A DNA stretch of 64,000 nt from Arabidopsis thaliana (lineage: Eukaryota > Streptophyta > Magnoliopsida > Brassicales > Brassicaceae): the NCBI RefSeq assembly GCF_000001735.4, contig NC_003076.8:10788001-10852000 (forward strand). Reading direction: 5' to 3'. Positions 20,722-32,190 of this stretch are shown here, piece after piece. The notes below the pieces were generated by a model. It worked only from the letters and a program-made list of their open reading frames with translations. It did not search any database and was not told the DNA's origin. Both the position numbers and the translations under genes were made by a program. Within the stretch, counting starts at the first letter, position 1, and every line of letters begins with the position of its first letter.

Positions 20722-23700
20722 ATGGGAGATATTGTTGCAGCACATCCGAGAGAGATCTCCTCTTCTTCGTCTTCCATTCAGTGTCTGATGCTCAATAGCA
20801 CAAACTATACAGTTTGGGTTATTCGCATGGAAACCACTCTGCAGGTAAACAAGGTTTGGGAAACGACAGATCCGGGAATAGAAGACAACGACAAAAACAA
20901 CATAGCAAGGGCTCTTCTTTTCCAATCTATACCAGAAGCCTTAACGTTATAAGTTGGAGTTCATAAGACTGCAAAGAGGTATGGGATGCGATAAAAGAGA
21001 GAAATATTGGTGCGGAGAGAGTTAAAGATGCAAGGCTACAAACTCTAATGGAAGAATTCGAAAGAATGAAGATGAAAGATACGGAGAAGATTGATGATTT
21101 TGCTGGTAGACTTTCAGAAGTATCCACAAAATCAGCATCATTAGGAACCAATATTGAAATGCCAAAACTTGTTAAAAAGTTTCTCAATAGTCTGCCAAGG
21201 AAAAAATACATTCATCTCATTGCTGCACTTGAGCAAGTACTTGATGTCAACACGTTAGGTTTTGAAGACATTGTTGGACGTCTAAAGGTGTATGAAGAGA
21301 GAACGTGTGACGAAGATGATCAAGGGAAGTTGATGTTGCGGACTCTTAAGATAAATAGAACGCAAACCGTGGGAGAGGTGGTAGATCCTACGGAAGGGGA
21401 AGAGGACGAGGTCGTAATGGAGGATATCGTGATAGATCTAAAGTAATATGCTACCGTTGCGACAAATTGGGACATTATGCTTTGGATTGTCCGGATAGAT
21501 TACTAAAGCTACAAGAGACTCAAGAAAGTGAGAATGGAGACACTCAACAAGCTGATGCCTTGATGATGCATGAGCTAGTATACATTAATGAGAAGAATGT
21601 ACAACGAAAAGCTCTTGAAGAGAACTCAGATTTTAAAGACATGTGGTACTTAGACAATGGCGCTAGCAATCATATGACAGGAAACCTTGAGTATTTTTCT
21701 AAAATTGACAAGACAGTGACGGGGAAGGTTCGGTTTGGCGATGACTCTCGAATTGATATAAAGGGAAAAGGTTCCATTCCCTTTGTAAGCAAGAATGGAG
21801 ACTCAAAGTTACTAGAAGATGTCTACTACATACCGGACTTAAGAAGCAATATAATAAGTCTTGGTCAAGCTACTGAGGCTGGATGTGACGTGAGAATGAG
21901 AAAGGGATACTTAACGTTGTTTGATCGAGAGGGAGAGCTTTTGATCTGGGCAAACAGAGCAAGAAATCGTTTGTATAAAGTGACACTTGAAGTAAAACAA
22001 AACAAGTGTCTCCAACTCTCTATGTCTAGTGACTCCATGAATTGGCATGACAGGATGGGACATATTGGCTTTGACAACATGAAGACAGTGATCAACAAGG
22101 AGCTAGTTATTAGAATACCAAAACTCATCGTCGAGAAACAAACGTGCACTTCCTGCTTACTTGGGAAGCAAGTAAGGCAGTCGTTTCCTCAATCAACTTC
22201 ATACCGAGCTTCAAATCCTCTTGAACTAGTACATGGAGATTTATGCGGACCTATTACACCTCCCACAACAGCAAACAAGAGGTATATCTTTTCTCTTATT
22301 GATGATTTCTCACGATATATGTGGACGTTTCTGTTAAAGGAGAAAAGCGAGGCCTTCGACAAGTTCAAGATCTTTAAAGTAAGTGTTGAACAAGAAACCA
22401 GAGCTACTCTTAAGACATTTCGAACATATAGGGGTGGAGAGTTTGTGTCCTTGGATTTTAATACGTTTTGTGATGTCTCTGGCATTAAAAGACATTTGAC
22501 GGCACCATACTCTCCACAACATAATGGAGTTGTCGAAAGACAGAACAGAACGCTCTTAGGAATGACATGAAGTGTTCTAAAACACATGAGTATTCCAAAC
22601 TTTCTTTGGGGCGAAGCTGTGCGGCATGCTACCTATCTGATAAACAGAATTGCGACAAGAACTTTAAACAATCAAACTCCGTATGAGGCATTAAAGAACA
22701 AGAAACCTAATGTGGAGCACTTACGTGTGTTTGGCTGTGTGTGTTACGCAAAGACTGAAGCTCCTCATTTGAAGAAACTTGATGATCGATCTCGGATGTT
22801 AGTGCATTTAGGAACATAGTCGGGGTCAAAAGCATATCGTCTTTTGGATCCAACAAAGCGGAAAATAGTAGTAAGTCGAGATGTAGTCTTTGATGAAGAC
22901 AAAAGCTGGAAGTGGGACAAAACTGAGCACGAGAGTGACAATGATCGAAGAATGTTTAGTGTCAGTTTTGGAGTTTTTGGAAATAAAGGCATAAGAGACG
23001 AGAGTGTTGATCAAGAAGCAGAGAAAGATGAAGAAGATAAAAATGATCATGAGGATATACAAGAAGATTCAGCTCTTGATGGAAACGTCATAGTTCCAAT
23101 ACAAGAAGAAATACCCATGCTAAGAAGATCAGAGAGACAAACAAGACCACCCACCTATCTAAAGGATTACATACTCTTGTCCGAGTTAGAGGGTGAACGG
23201 CTCCGGCTTGCAATCGATGAGGAACCATGGGATTTTTCTGAAGCTATGGAACTAAAGGAGTGGAGAGAAGCATGTAGAGAAGAAATATCGTCCATTGAAA
23301 AAAACAGAACGTGGAATTTGGTTAATCGTCCTCCTCAAGCAAAGGCGATAGGACTTAAATGGGTTTTTAAGCTCAAACGAAACTCCGATGGAACCATCAA
23401 CAAATACAAGGCGAGGTTGGTAGCTAAAGGATACGTTCAGAAACATGGAGTAGACTACGATGAAGTCTTTGCTCTGGTAGCTTGAATCGAAACTATACGT
23501 TTTATCATTGCACTTGCAGCTTCTAGTGGTTGGGAAATTCATCACCTCGACGTGAAAATTGCTTTTCTTCATGGTGAATTAAAGGAAGAAGTCTATGTTG
23601 TTCAGCCTGAAGGTTTTATTGTTGAGGGAAAAGAAGATCAAGTATACAAGTTAAACAAGGCTCTTTACGGACTCAAACAAGCTCCTCGAGCTTGGAACCA

Positions 23701-24720
23701 TAAGCTGAATCAAATTCTTATGGAATTAAAATTTGTTAAGTGTTCCAAGGAGCCCTCGTTGTACCGTAAAGGAGAGAATGAAGATCTTCTTATTGTGGCA
23801 GTTTATGTTGATGATCTACTTGTAACAAGATCTTCTCTAAGAATGATACTTGAATTCAAGAAAGAGGTGTCAACAAAATTCGAGATGAGTGATCTAGGAA
23901 GACTCACTTATTACCTTGGTATAGAAGTGTTACAGCATGAGAATGGCATTATATTGAGTCAAGAGAGATATGTGAATAAAATTCTTGAAGAAACAAAGAT
24001 GGATGGATGCAACGCTGTTCATATACCAATGTGTGCAAATTTAAAGTTGAGTAAAGCAAAGGAGGAGGCTAGTATCGATGAGAAGTAATACAGAAGAAAC
24101 ATTAGGTACCTTAGATATCTACTTCATACTCGACCGGATCTCTCATACTTCGTTGGAGTCTTAAGTAGATACATGCATGAACCAAAGGAATCACATGGAG
24201 CAGCGCTTAAAAAAGTCCTAAGGTACATAGAAGGAACAAAATCTTACGGGCTATGCTTCGAGAAGAAAACAAAGAGAGATCTAGTAGGCTTTAGTGACAG
24301 CAGTCACAATGTGGATGAAGACGATGGCAAAAGCACGACCGGACACATCTTCTTTCTTGACGAGTGCCCTATTACATGGTGTACATAGAAACAAGAAACA
24401 GTCGCTATGTCGTCTTGTGAAGCCGAGTTCATGGCTGCAACTGAAGGAGCTAAGCAAGTAATTTGGCTTCAAGAGCTTCTTAGTGAAGTTACCGGAGAAT
24501 CATGTGAGAAGGTGAAGCTATTGATTGATAACAAGTTCGCAATAGCTTTGGCAAAAAATCCGGTGTTCCATGGGCGAAGCAAACACATACACAAGAGATA
24601 TCACTTCATTCGTGAATGTGTCGAGAATGAGAAAGTTGAAGTACTACATGTACCCGGGGAAGAGCAAAAGGCCGACATCCTAACCAAAGCACTTGGTAGG
24701 ATCAAGTTCAAAGAGATGAG
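20722..24720 (+). pseudogene. Copia gag-pol polyprotein, multiple stops and frameshifts
   Basis: Gag starts at ATG 20722 (MGDIVAAHPREISS). It has a stop near 20950, a frame change near 21350-21440 and a zinc knuckle CYRCDKLGHYALDC. Then come protease (WYLDNGASNHMTG), integrase zinc region and core (HGDLCGP; YRGGEF, where the usual Asp is Tyr; NGVVERQN), reverse transcriptase ([21 protein letters not shown]) and RNase H (SDSSHN, SSCEAEFMA, KADILTKALG). Further stops lie near 22568, 22817, 23483, 24087 and 24387. The frame breaks off where the 3' LTR begins, so the C-terminus and polypurine tract are deleted. It copies itself through an RNA intermediate in intact relatives; this copy cannot. 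Confidence 0.95.
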
Positions 24721-24928
24721 AGTTATCTAATATATTTTGTATTGTGATTTGGAGTTATCTAAAGTTCTATATATAAGGAGATGCAAGGGTGTTGCATTAC
24801 TTATGAGTTTTGAGATTAAGAACTTTGTAAGGATTAGGTTTTGAGTTAGTTTCCTAAATCAATAAAGAAAAAGTCTTTATTTACATTGTTCTTGATCTAA
24901 GGAATTCTACGAAGGGTCTTATTCAATA
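24718..24928 (+). repeat. 3' LTR of the Copia element, lacking its first 67 bp
   Basis: It is homologous to 20426-20634. The join KFKEM|GAGTTATCT has GAG at the breakpoint on both parents, so the RNase H tail, polypurine tract and LTR start were lost by a microhomology deletion. Confidence 0.9.
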
Positions 24929-24938
24929 CCTGAAACAT

Positions 24939-25981
24939 TTAGAATAGAAAGTAAGTACCTATATTTTGTTTGGAAGTTAGTGTAAGTAATTTACCAGTTT
25001 CTTTTGGGAGGTCATTGTAGAATTCCTTGTAGACAATATTTTTAACTTCATCATTTTTTTGGTCATCTCCATGTAGAATTGTTAGGCCAATAGGTGATGT
25101 AACTCTAGAAAGAGCTACGTAGAGTTGTACATGACTGAAAACTGGATTTGGTAGATACAGAACATCAGATTTTAAGCTTTGACCTTGATTTTTTATGATG
25201 GTCATGGCGTAGCAAACTCTCATTGGAAATTGTTGTCTTCGAAGTGTAAAAGGATGCTCTGATTGTGGTGGGGATAAGATAAATCTTGGTATAGAAACCA
25301 TTTTACCAGCATGCGTGCCTGTTACTATTTGGGCTTCTATCACTTGTTCACCCAAATTAGTGACAATCAGTCTTGTACCGTTACACAAACCTTCCTTTTG
25401 GTTAAAGTTTCGCATCTGCATAATTGGAACTCCTTTTTTTAGGCTTATTTTGTGTTTCGGCAAACTAGGAAACTCTAAAGAGTTTAAATACTTGACATGG
25501 TAGAGGGCTTCATAATCTGCTCCGATCGTATCCGCTTTTCCAATGCTATATGAGCTTAAATATTCTTTTGAATCCCCTCCTACCTGAGATAACATGTATG
25601 CATTTATCTCATCAACATATTCATTGTGTGGTGTAAGAATTCCTCGTTCGGTCAAGTATTGGAAGTTGGGTTGGGAGACACTGAATTGCACATATGCTCC
25701 CTTTGTGACTTGTTGGAGACGATTTCCGTTATGCTTCAAAAAGAAAGAAGTGTCCATTTCGACGACTTCACCATCATCTGTTTCACATGTTGGAGCGTTT
25801 CCGTTTCCTACACTTAGTAGCCAAGCTGCAAATTTTGTTTCTAATTGGTGGAGTACTCTCATGTTTTTTTCTAAAACAAAGACATGGCAGGCATCCCATA
25901 AGTAGGACTGACTTATAGCAGCAAGTACAGTGTCTGCTCGTGTTCCATTTGGTGTTTATTCCTTCATATGAATCTTTTCCT
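24939..25981 (-). pseudogene. PIF1-type helicase, C-terminal half (Helitron)
   Basis: The main frame (25862-24939) plus the preceding codons reads [52 protein letters not shown] (normally TxxKSQGQ) and [14 protein letters not shown], the later motifs of PIF1/RRM3 helicases. The Walker A and B part and the Rep domain upstream are missing, and the RPA-like gene abuts directly. The gene seems to match the locus recalled as AT5G28780 (PIF1 helicase). In Helitrons this domain unwinds DNA during rolling-circle transposition. An unbroken C-terminal frame suggests limited age, but without motif I it cannot hydrolyse ATP. Confidence 0.9.
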
Positions 25982-26039
25982 ACAGCCTGAGATTGAGAGA
26001 AAATAATTTTAGTTGGTGGTGTTAGTTTATACAACAGAG

Positions 26040-27580
26040 AGTAGTGGTAAGGAAAAGTATACCTCCATGTATTCATTTAAAACATCACGAACGCTTCTTC
26101 CAGCAATTTTGGTGCCTTCACCATCAAGGACAACAAAAGTTCCAACGTCTCCGTTTTTATCACGCACTCTCATTTCGAAACAGTACATGTGGATTTGAGG
26201 GTTGGGTACAACGTTGTGTAATGTTTTGTAAGAATATAACCTCATTTAGGTGGTTCATAGTTGTCAGACCTGATAAAGCCAATGTTGTTGTATTCTTTGC
26301 AGTGGTTGTAGTACATTGATGTGTCTTCGGTTTCAATTTTATTGTTGCAAATGCTGCACGAGATGTAGTACCATCTATATTGTGGTTGTATGTCCACAAC
26401 TATAGCAAAGCAAGTGAAGCTAACTTCCTACATTGGTAAAGTTAGGTTTCTTAAAGCAGTAAGAAATAATGGTCAATGTGATTTGTAAATAAAGAGAGAA
26501 TACTTTGAATATAACATGTGGGTTTTCATTTTGTAGAAACTAGTTTATTTCATTGATTTTGATGTCTCCAGTTTTATTACAGCAAAGGAGGAGCTTGCGA
26601 TAGTTGGCGTTTTTTTTACCACTATCTCCTAACATGGTGGTGGTAAGTTAGTGACTTAGGGATGTGGAATATGGTTGTTTAAGGAGATTCTTATGTTAGA
26701 AAGAGATGCATACCAAGTAAGAAACTGGTTGGTTTCGTCGAGGTTGGTGTCAAAGAATAGACGCGTGGATGATGTGGAGCTGAGAGACACAGCAGCTGAA
26801 GAGATTTTGCAGATTAAATTTTAGAATTATTGTATAATTTAATGTTACGAAGAATATGGGACAGTGGTGAAGAAGTGATTTATACCTCCAATTGTTTTCG
26901 GGTTGACAGTAGTGATAAGGAGGACTATTGGTTTGAATTCACTTTGGTTCCACCTTTCTCTAAATGTTGCCGCAATGTTTCGCTAGAGATTTATGCGTAT
27001 GGTCTGACCGCTGTAAATTAAGAGCTGGTTATATTTTTTATATATAATTGGAATGAATGTTTTTGAAAAGAAGATGATAAGATGCATTACTATTTGAGTA
27101 GTAGGTGTAAGAAAACTCGATCGTTTGATCTGGTGCCTTCAACATGGGGGACTGTTTCCATTCTGGTAGGGGAGTGTAGGTTGTCATCACTAATTAGGCG
27201 TAGTTTTCCAATGACGTCTACAAAACACATAAGTAGAAGGAGTTGTCGTGAAAATATTATTTGAAAAGCGTAGGATGTATTAGAAGTAGCTTACCAAAGA
27301 GGTCAATATTTGTGTCCACAGTTGAAGCAAATTCTTCGAAACCACATAAACTAAACTTCTGCTCATCAATTTGATGGTCTGCCGTTAGGCATGAGTACCA
27401 TAGACGTTTTGTCGTTGAAGAAGATGTCGTGTTTGTGGTCGGAGACTTTGTATATTTTTTTGCAGGGGGTGATCAGAAATTTTTTGAGCTTGTGAATGGA
27501 GTTTCGTTTAAGACTCTCTTGGTAACGAAATAGACGGTTTGTTGATATGAATTCTTGCACTGTGTTTGACTGTAGGATGA
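26040..27580 (-). pseudogene. RPA70-like single-stranded DNA-binding protein (Helitron)
   Basis: Pieces in order on the minus strand: N-terminal OB region (ISTNRLFRYQESLK, then DHKHDIFFNDKTS, then in a second frame EQKFSLCGFEEFAST) at 27580-27290; DVIGKLRLISDD (near 27220); GQTIRINL, then a TAG where Trp is expected, then NIAATFRE (27015-26900); LSSTSSTRLFFDTNLDET (near 26750); a zinc ribbon WYYISCSICNNK with YNHCKEYN (26390-26250); and a last OB region EMRVRDKNGDVGTFVVLDGE (26180-26050) ending at a GT donor. Plant Helitrons often encode such RPA1-like proteins. At least one frameshift and two stops make it a pseudogene. Exon borders are approximate. Confidence 0.85.
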
Positions 27581-27897
27581 ATGATTAGTTTGGATATAAA
27601 CGACGGCGAGTGTTGGTGACGACGTAGGTTTTTTTTTTCATTTTTTTTTGACGAAGTAGGGTTTATATTGTATTATTAGTAGATTCTTTTGGGCCAACGT
27701 TTTTGAAGAGATGTGGATTTGTATTTATTTTGGGCCAATGAGTTTTATTAGTATTGGTCCATTAGAGTTGTTGAGGTGTACTTTTTGATGCTTATTTTGA
27801 CATCCGTTTAATTCCGAGAAAGTAGATGCAGACGTGTCTATTAGGGAGAGCACTTTTGAGAATATTGAGGTGGACACCTTGAGAGGCCTCGAGGAGT

Positions 27898-27916
27898 TCC
27901 TTTTATTAGTAGTAGA
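27898..27916 (-). other. Helitron 5' terminus
   Basis: The minus strand starts TCTACTACTAATAAAAGG at 27916, preceded by host A. The same start, with one change, recurs at 56031. Confidence 0.85.
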
Positions 27917-28629
27917 TTCATTGTCTTACTTTGGAAAAACATCTTGCCATCTAAAACAAAACAAAAATCATTGTCGGCAGATCGATGATTTCGTACCAAA
28001 ATTCACATATAATCGACATAAATCGTCTTTATTTATACTTTGTTGTTGGGAAATTGTTAGATCTGAAGAGAGGTAAGTTTTTTCTTTAATCAGATTCATG
28101 TTTTTCCAAAACCTGTCGATTGAGTTTATAGTCTCTGATTTTTTTAGTTTCTGTATAAAACTTTGTCAAAAATAGTGAAGTCGCCAGAGAAAATTGGGTA
28201 ATTATTCACCTTTGCATATCTTATTAGATATCTACGTGTTAAACTTTTGTAAAATCATTTAGCAAGTGTTAAACTCAAAAAAGTATATGTGTTGTAAAAG
28301 CGTGTCAAAAATCAAAATAAAATTACAATAACATCTAAAAATTAAAACTGTATCACTCCGCTAACCTTTAACATCTTCTTCAATGGATCTGAGTAGCTCA
28401 AAATGATGGCATTGAACCTCCCTTTCATAAGAATTATACTTTGACATGAATATTGGACTGCAAACATTAAACTTTCAATGATTAGGACCATAAAAGTTAA
28501 AGTGACCGGATCACAAATATACAATGATTTATTATTGTCTGATAATTGGAATAGAAAGATTATTTTCTTCGGAATCATCTTCTTTTGGCAAAATTGTCTT
28601 TGTAAAACTTATCTTCTCTGCTCTTCTTT
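27917..28629. other. AT-rich spacer between Helitron and CACTA element
   Basis: No gene is supported; short open frames overlap on both strands without recognisable motifs. Confidence 0.5.
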
Positions 28630-28639
28630 CACTATAAGA

Positions 28640-29085
28640 AAACATGCGATTTGCGAGGAAAATTTGGAATGGAAAATATCCTTCGCAAATTGCTACAGAA
28701 TTGCAAGACGTTTGCGAGGGAAAAGGACAACCACGCTACTCCGTCGCAAAATATGCAACGAGCATTTCCCTCGCAAATTTGCGAGACGTTTGCGAGGAAA
28801 CTGCGTGGAAAGCACGATTCTTCGCAAAAACATCGCAAATTTGCGAGGGAGTTGCGAGTAACATAAATCCATTGCACATTGCGACACCTTTGCGACGCGT
28901 ATGTATTCTGTAGCAATTTTTGCGACGGATTTGCGAGTCTTCGCGGGTTAGGTGAGCACGTTTTAAATTATCTTACCGAACTGGTTGGTAAGTGGGATTC
29001 CCTCGCAAATTTCTAGCAAAAAAGCTTAGTTCCTTGCAAATCCCTCGCAAGCGGCCTGGCAATTCCCTCGCAATATTTTTTTGGA
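28640..29085. repeat. Subterminal TTTGCGAGG repeat array, left
   Basis: TTTGCGAGG and its complement CCTCGCAAA, with close variants, recur more than ten times in both orientations, often as inverted pairs such as CTCGCAAATTTGCGAG. Further blocks lie at 29590-29890, 30735-31000, 31550-31765 and 32170-32525. Confidence 0.9.
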
Positions 29086-29193
29086 CATCTATAAATAGCC
29101 AACGTAACGTCTAAGAAATCATAACTCAAATCACAACATTTACTTACAAACAAAAAAATCTTTTCAAAAAAAAAACTTCTTACAAAAATAATA

Positions 29194-29600
29194 ATGTCTT
29201 GGGGTGGAGAGCATGAGATTTACACATTACGAAGTTGGATGTACAATCATAGAGATCAAGCGACTGGTGAGGTGACGAGAGAGTATTGTGACGGACTGTG
29301 CAGTTTCAATATTCTGTCCATCTCGTAAGTGTCTCAATGAGAAATATTTGGAATTTAATGTAGTCAAGAAGCATCTTTATAATAGAGGATTTATGCCAAA
29401 CTACTATGTCTGGTTACGTCATGAAGAGGATTGTAGATATAGCGCATGAACTAGTAAAACAAATTATGGTGTCGAGCAACCTAGTAATTTTAATAATGAT
29501 GCGAATTATGGTCAGCATGTACCTGATCAATTTGGTTATGGGCATAATAAGGAAAATAGATTTCATGATATGGTTACAGATGCATCCATAGCAATTTGCG
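29194..29600 (+). pseudogene. tnpD N-terminal fragment (transposase-associated domain), copy 1
   Basis: MSWGGEHEIYTLRSWMYNHR is followed by a deletion that removes the cysteine segment kept in copy 2, then KYLEFNVVKKHLYNRGFMPN. The frame then runs into repeat DNA. The domain normally begins tnpD of CACTA elements. Broken. Confidence 0.75.
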
Positions 29601-30066
29601 AGGGACTTACGACTATGCCTCACAATTCACTCGCCGAAGGGGCCGAAAACCCTAATCGAGTATTCCTTGCAAATTGGTCGCAATTTGCGAAGGATTTACG
29701 ACAACGCCTCGCAAATCCCTCGCAGAAGAAGTCGCAAAATCCTAATTGAGTAACCCTACTTTTGCGAGGAATTTGTGAGGGTCGTTGCAATTCCCTCGTA
29801 GAAGAAGCCGCAAACCCTAGTTGAGTAACCCTAATTTGGCGAGGAATTTGCGATGGTCGTTGTAATTCCCTCGCAGAAGAAGCCGCGAAACCCTAATTGA
29901 GTTATTGTCTGTTGTGGTTGTATTTGTCTTGGCATTGTTACTTAGCTTAGGGTCTTGGTTTCATTATGTAATTGGATTCGTTATTATCTTGATTTGTTTG
30001 TCTCTGTTTTGGTTGCATTATGCAATAGTGACTTGGTATTTGTTTTTGGTTTTGAGTTTCTCTTAG

Positions 30067-30477
30067 GTGGCTCCAAAGAAGAAAGGGAGGATATATGGGG
30101 CTGGTTCATTGCAGCTAGAAGCCTCATCAGCTCACATTGGTCCTTCAGTTCCTCGAGAAGATCCGGGTGAACTCTCTCAAAAGCTGGCTGCCGCTGAAGC
30201 TCTTATTGCAAACCAAGCGGAGAAGATTAGTTGCTTTCATGTGTACTTCGACTACCTTGCGGAGAAAGATCCATACTTTGCTGCCATCTTTCGAGCTGGA
30301 TCTTCTAGGACAGAACCTCTCGGCTCCAACCAGCCACCTGAGATGCCAAATGCCACACGAACTACAGCTGTTGGGATCGCACCACCTGTTGCTGTTGAAG
30401 CTGAAACAGTTAGAGCTGAGGAGGCAGTTGAGACTGAGGCAAACAACATTGGATCCTCTCCATCTCTTGCTTTCTAA
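30067..30477 (+). pseudogene. tnpA-like C-terminal exon
   Basis: After an AG acceptor (30060s) the frame reads APKKKGRIYGAGS, then EDPGELSQKLAAAEALIANQ (coiled-coil) and an alanine/glutamate-rich tail ending at 30477. This resembles the end of plant En/Spm-type transposase (Transposase_24 group). A shortened copy lies at about 31787-31914. Confidence 0.55.
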
Positions 30478-30734
30478 AAAACTTGCAACACTCTGTTTTT
30501 ATTTCTCTCATCTAAACCCTAAAACTTGCAACACTCTTTTGTATAATTATTTTGTTTGCTTCATAATTTTATTTGAACACCAAAGTTTCAGTGTTAATAA
30601 TATGAGTTTAGGCTATCAACTAAGTTTCTAATTCAGTGCTAATACCAAAAATTAAGATTAAATTAAGTTAAGCAAACAATTAAGAAGACAATTAAGCTAA
30701 ACAGAACAGTAATCACGTTTACCTAATAATTAAG

Positions 30735-32190
30735 AACGTCGCAAAAACATCGCAAATTTACGAGGGAGTTGCGGGTAACAGAAATCCCTTGCACATTGCG
30801 ACGCCTTTGCGACGCGTATGTATTCTGCAGCAATTTTTGCGACGGATTTGCGAGTCTTCGCGTGTTAGGTGAACACGTTTTAAATTATCTTACCGAACTG
30901 GTTGGTAGGTGGGATTCCCTCGCAAATTCCTAGCAAAAAAGCTTAGTTCCTTGCAAATCCCTCGCAGCGGCCTTGCAATTCCCTCACAATATTTTTGTGG
31001 ACATCTATAAATAGCCAACGTAACGTCTAAGAAATCATAACTCAAATCACAACATTTACTTACAAACAAAAAAAATATTTTCAAAAAAAAAACTTCTTAC
31101 AAAAATAATAATGTCTTGGGGTGGAGAGCATGAGATTTACACATTACAAAGTTGGATGTACAATCATAGAGATCAAGCGACCGGTGAGGTGACGAGAGAG
31201 TATTATGACGGACTGCGCAGTTTCATGTATCAAGCGACAAACGAACCATTTGCTCGTGAGAACGGTACAATATTCTGTCCATGTCGTGAGTGTCTCAATG
31301 AGAAATATTTGGAATTTAATGTAGTCAAGAAGCATCTTTATAATAGAGGATTTATGCCAAACTACTATGTCTGGGTACGTCATGGAAAGGGTTGTAGAGA
31401 TAGCGCATGAACTAGTAAAACAAATTATGGTGTCGAGCAACCTAGTAATTTTAATAATGATGCGAATTATGGTCAGCATGTACCTGATCAATTTGGTTAT
31501 GGGCATAATGAAGAAAATAGATTTCATGATATGGTTACAAATGCATCAATAGCAATTTGCGAGGGACTTACGACTATGCCTCACAATTCACTCGCCGAAA
31601 ACCCTAATCGAGTATTCCTTGCAAATTGGTCACAATTTGCGAAGGATTTACGACAACGCCTCGCAAATCCCTCGCAGAAGAAGCCTCAATATCCTAATTG
31701 AGTAACCCTAATTTTGCGAGGAATTTGCGAGGGTCGTTGCAATTCCCTCGCAGAAGAAGCCGCGAAACCCTAATTGAGTAACCCAAATGCCACAGGAACT
31801 ACAGCTGCTGGAATCGCACCACCTGTTGCTGTTGAAGCTGAAACAGTTAGAGCTGAGGAGGCAGTTGAGACTGCGGCAAACAACACTGGATCCTCTCCAT
31901 CTCTTGCTTTCTAAAAAACTTGCAACACTCTGTTATTATTTCTCTCATCTAAACCCTAAAACTTGCAACACTCTTTTGTATAATTATTTTGTTTGCTTCA
32001 TAATTTTATTTGAACACCAAAGTTTCAGTGTTAATAATATGAGTTTAGGCTATCAACTAAGTTCCTAATTCAGTGCTAATACCAAAAATTAAGATTAGAT
32101 TAACTTAAGAAAACAATTAAAAAGATAATTAAGCTAAACAGAACAGTAATCATGTTTACCTAATAATCAAGGATGTCGCAAAAACCTAGC
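30735..32190 (+). repeat. Second unit of the tandem duplication inside the CACTA element
   Basis: 30735-31560 repeats 28822-29590 with small changes, and 31788-32180 repeats 30345-30745. The second unit lacks about 455 bases (the 29890-30345 part) but keeps about 44 bases lost from unit one near 29300. Unequal exchange within the element is the simplest explanation. Confidence 0.85.
31111..31530 (+). pseudogene. tnpD N-terminal fragment (transposase-associated domain), copy 2
   Basis: The ATG at 31111 opens a 99-codon frame, MSWGGEHEIYTLQSWMYNHR, with IFCPCRECLNEKY and HLYNRGFMPNYYVWVRHGKG. This is a complete cysteine/histidine-containing transposase-associated domain. A stop at 31408 is followed by readable NNDANYGQHVPDQFG in another frame. 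The catalytic TNP2 domain is absent. Confidence 0.8.

Larger units (their letters stand above)
20359..24928 (+). mobile_element. Ty1/Copia LTR retrotransposon, degenerate
   Basis: The CCTGA target duplication is at 20354-20358 and 24929-24933. A 276-bp 5' LTR (TGTTGA...TCAATA), a primer-binding site, gag-pol in Copia order (protease, integrase, RT, RNase H) and a truncated 3' LTR make up the 4.57-kb element. It is inserted in the Helitron, in the opposite orientation. Many stops make it inactive. Confidence 0.95.
15474..27916 (-). mobile_element. Helitron region (minus strand), with nested insertions
   Basis: On the minus strand the 5' end reads TCTACTACTAATAAAAGG from 27916, preceded by A. 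The 3' end reads CTAG at 15477-15474, followed by T, with a perfect 14-bp palindrome CGCACGTACGTGCG at 15487-15500 about ten bases inside. A|TC...CTAG|T plus a subterminal hairpin is the Helitron signature. Inside, on the same strand, are an RPA-like gene, a PIF1 helicase fragment and an RPA/Rep chimera. A Copia element (20359-24928), a MITE and a SINE are nested. Because one stretch (16.2-17.0 kb) recurs at 19.7-20.1 kb, the interval may be two tandem related copies, not one. The boundary between them was not found. Confidence 0.75.
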
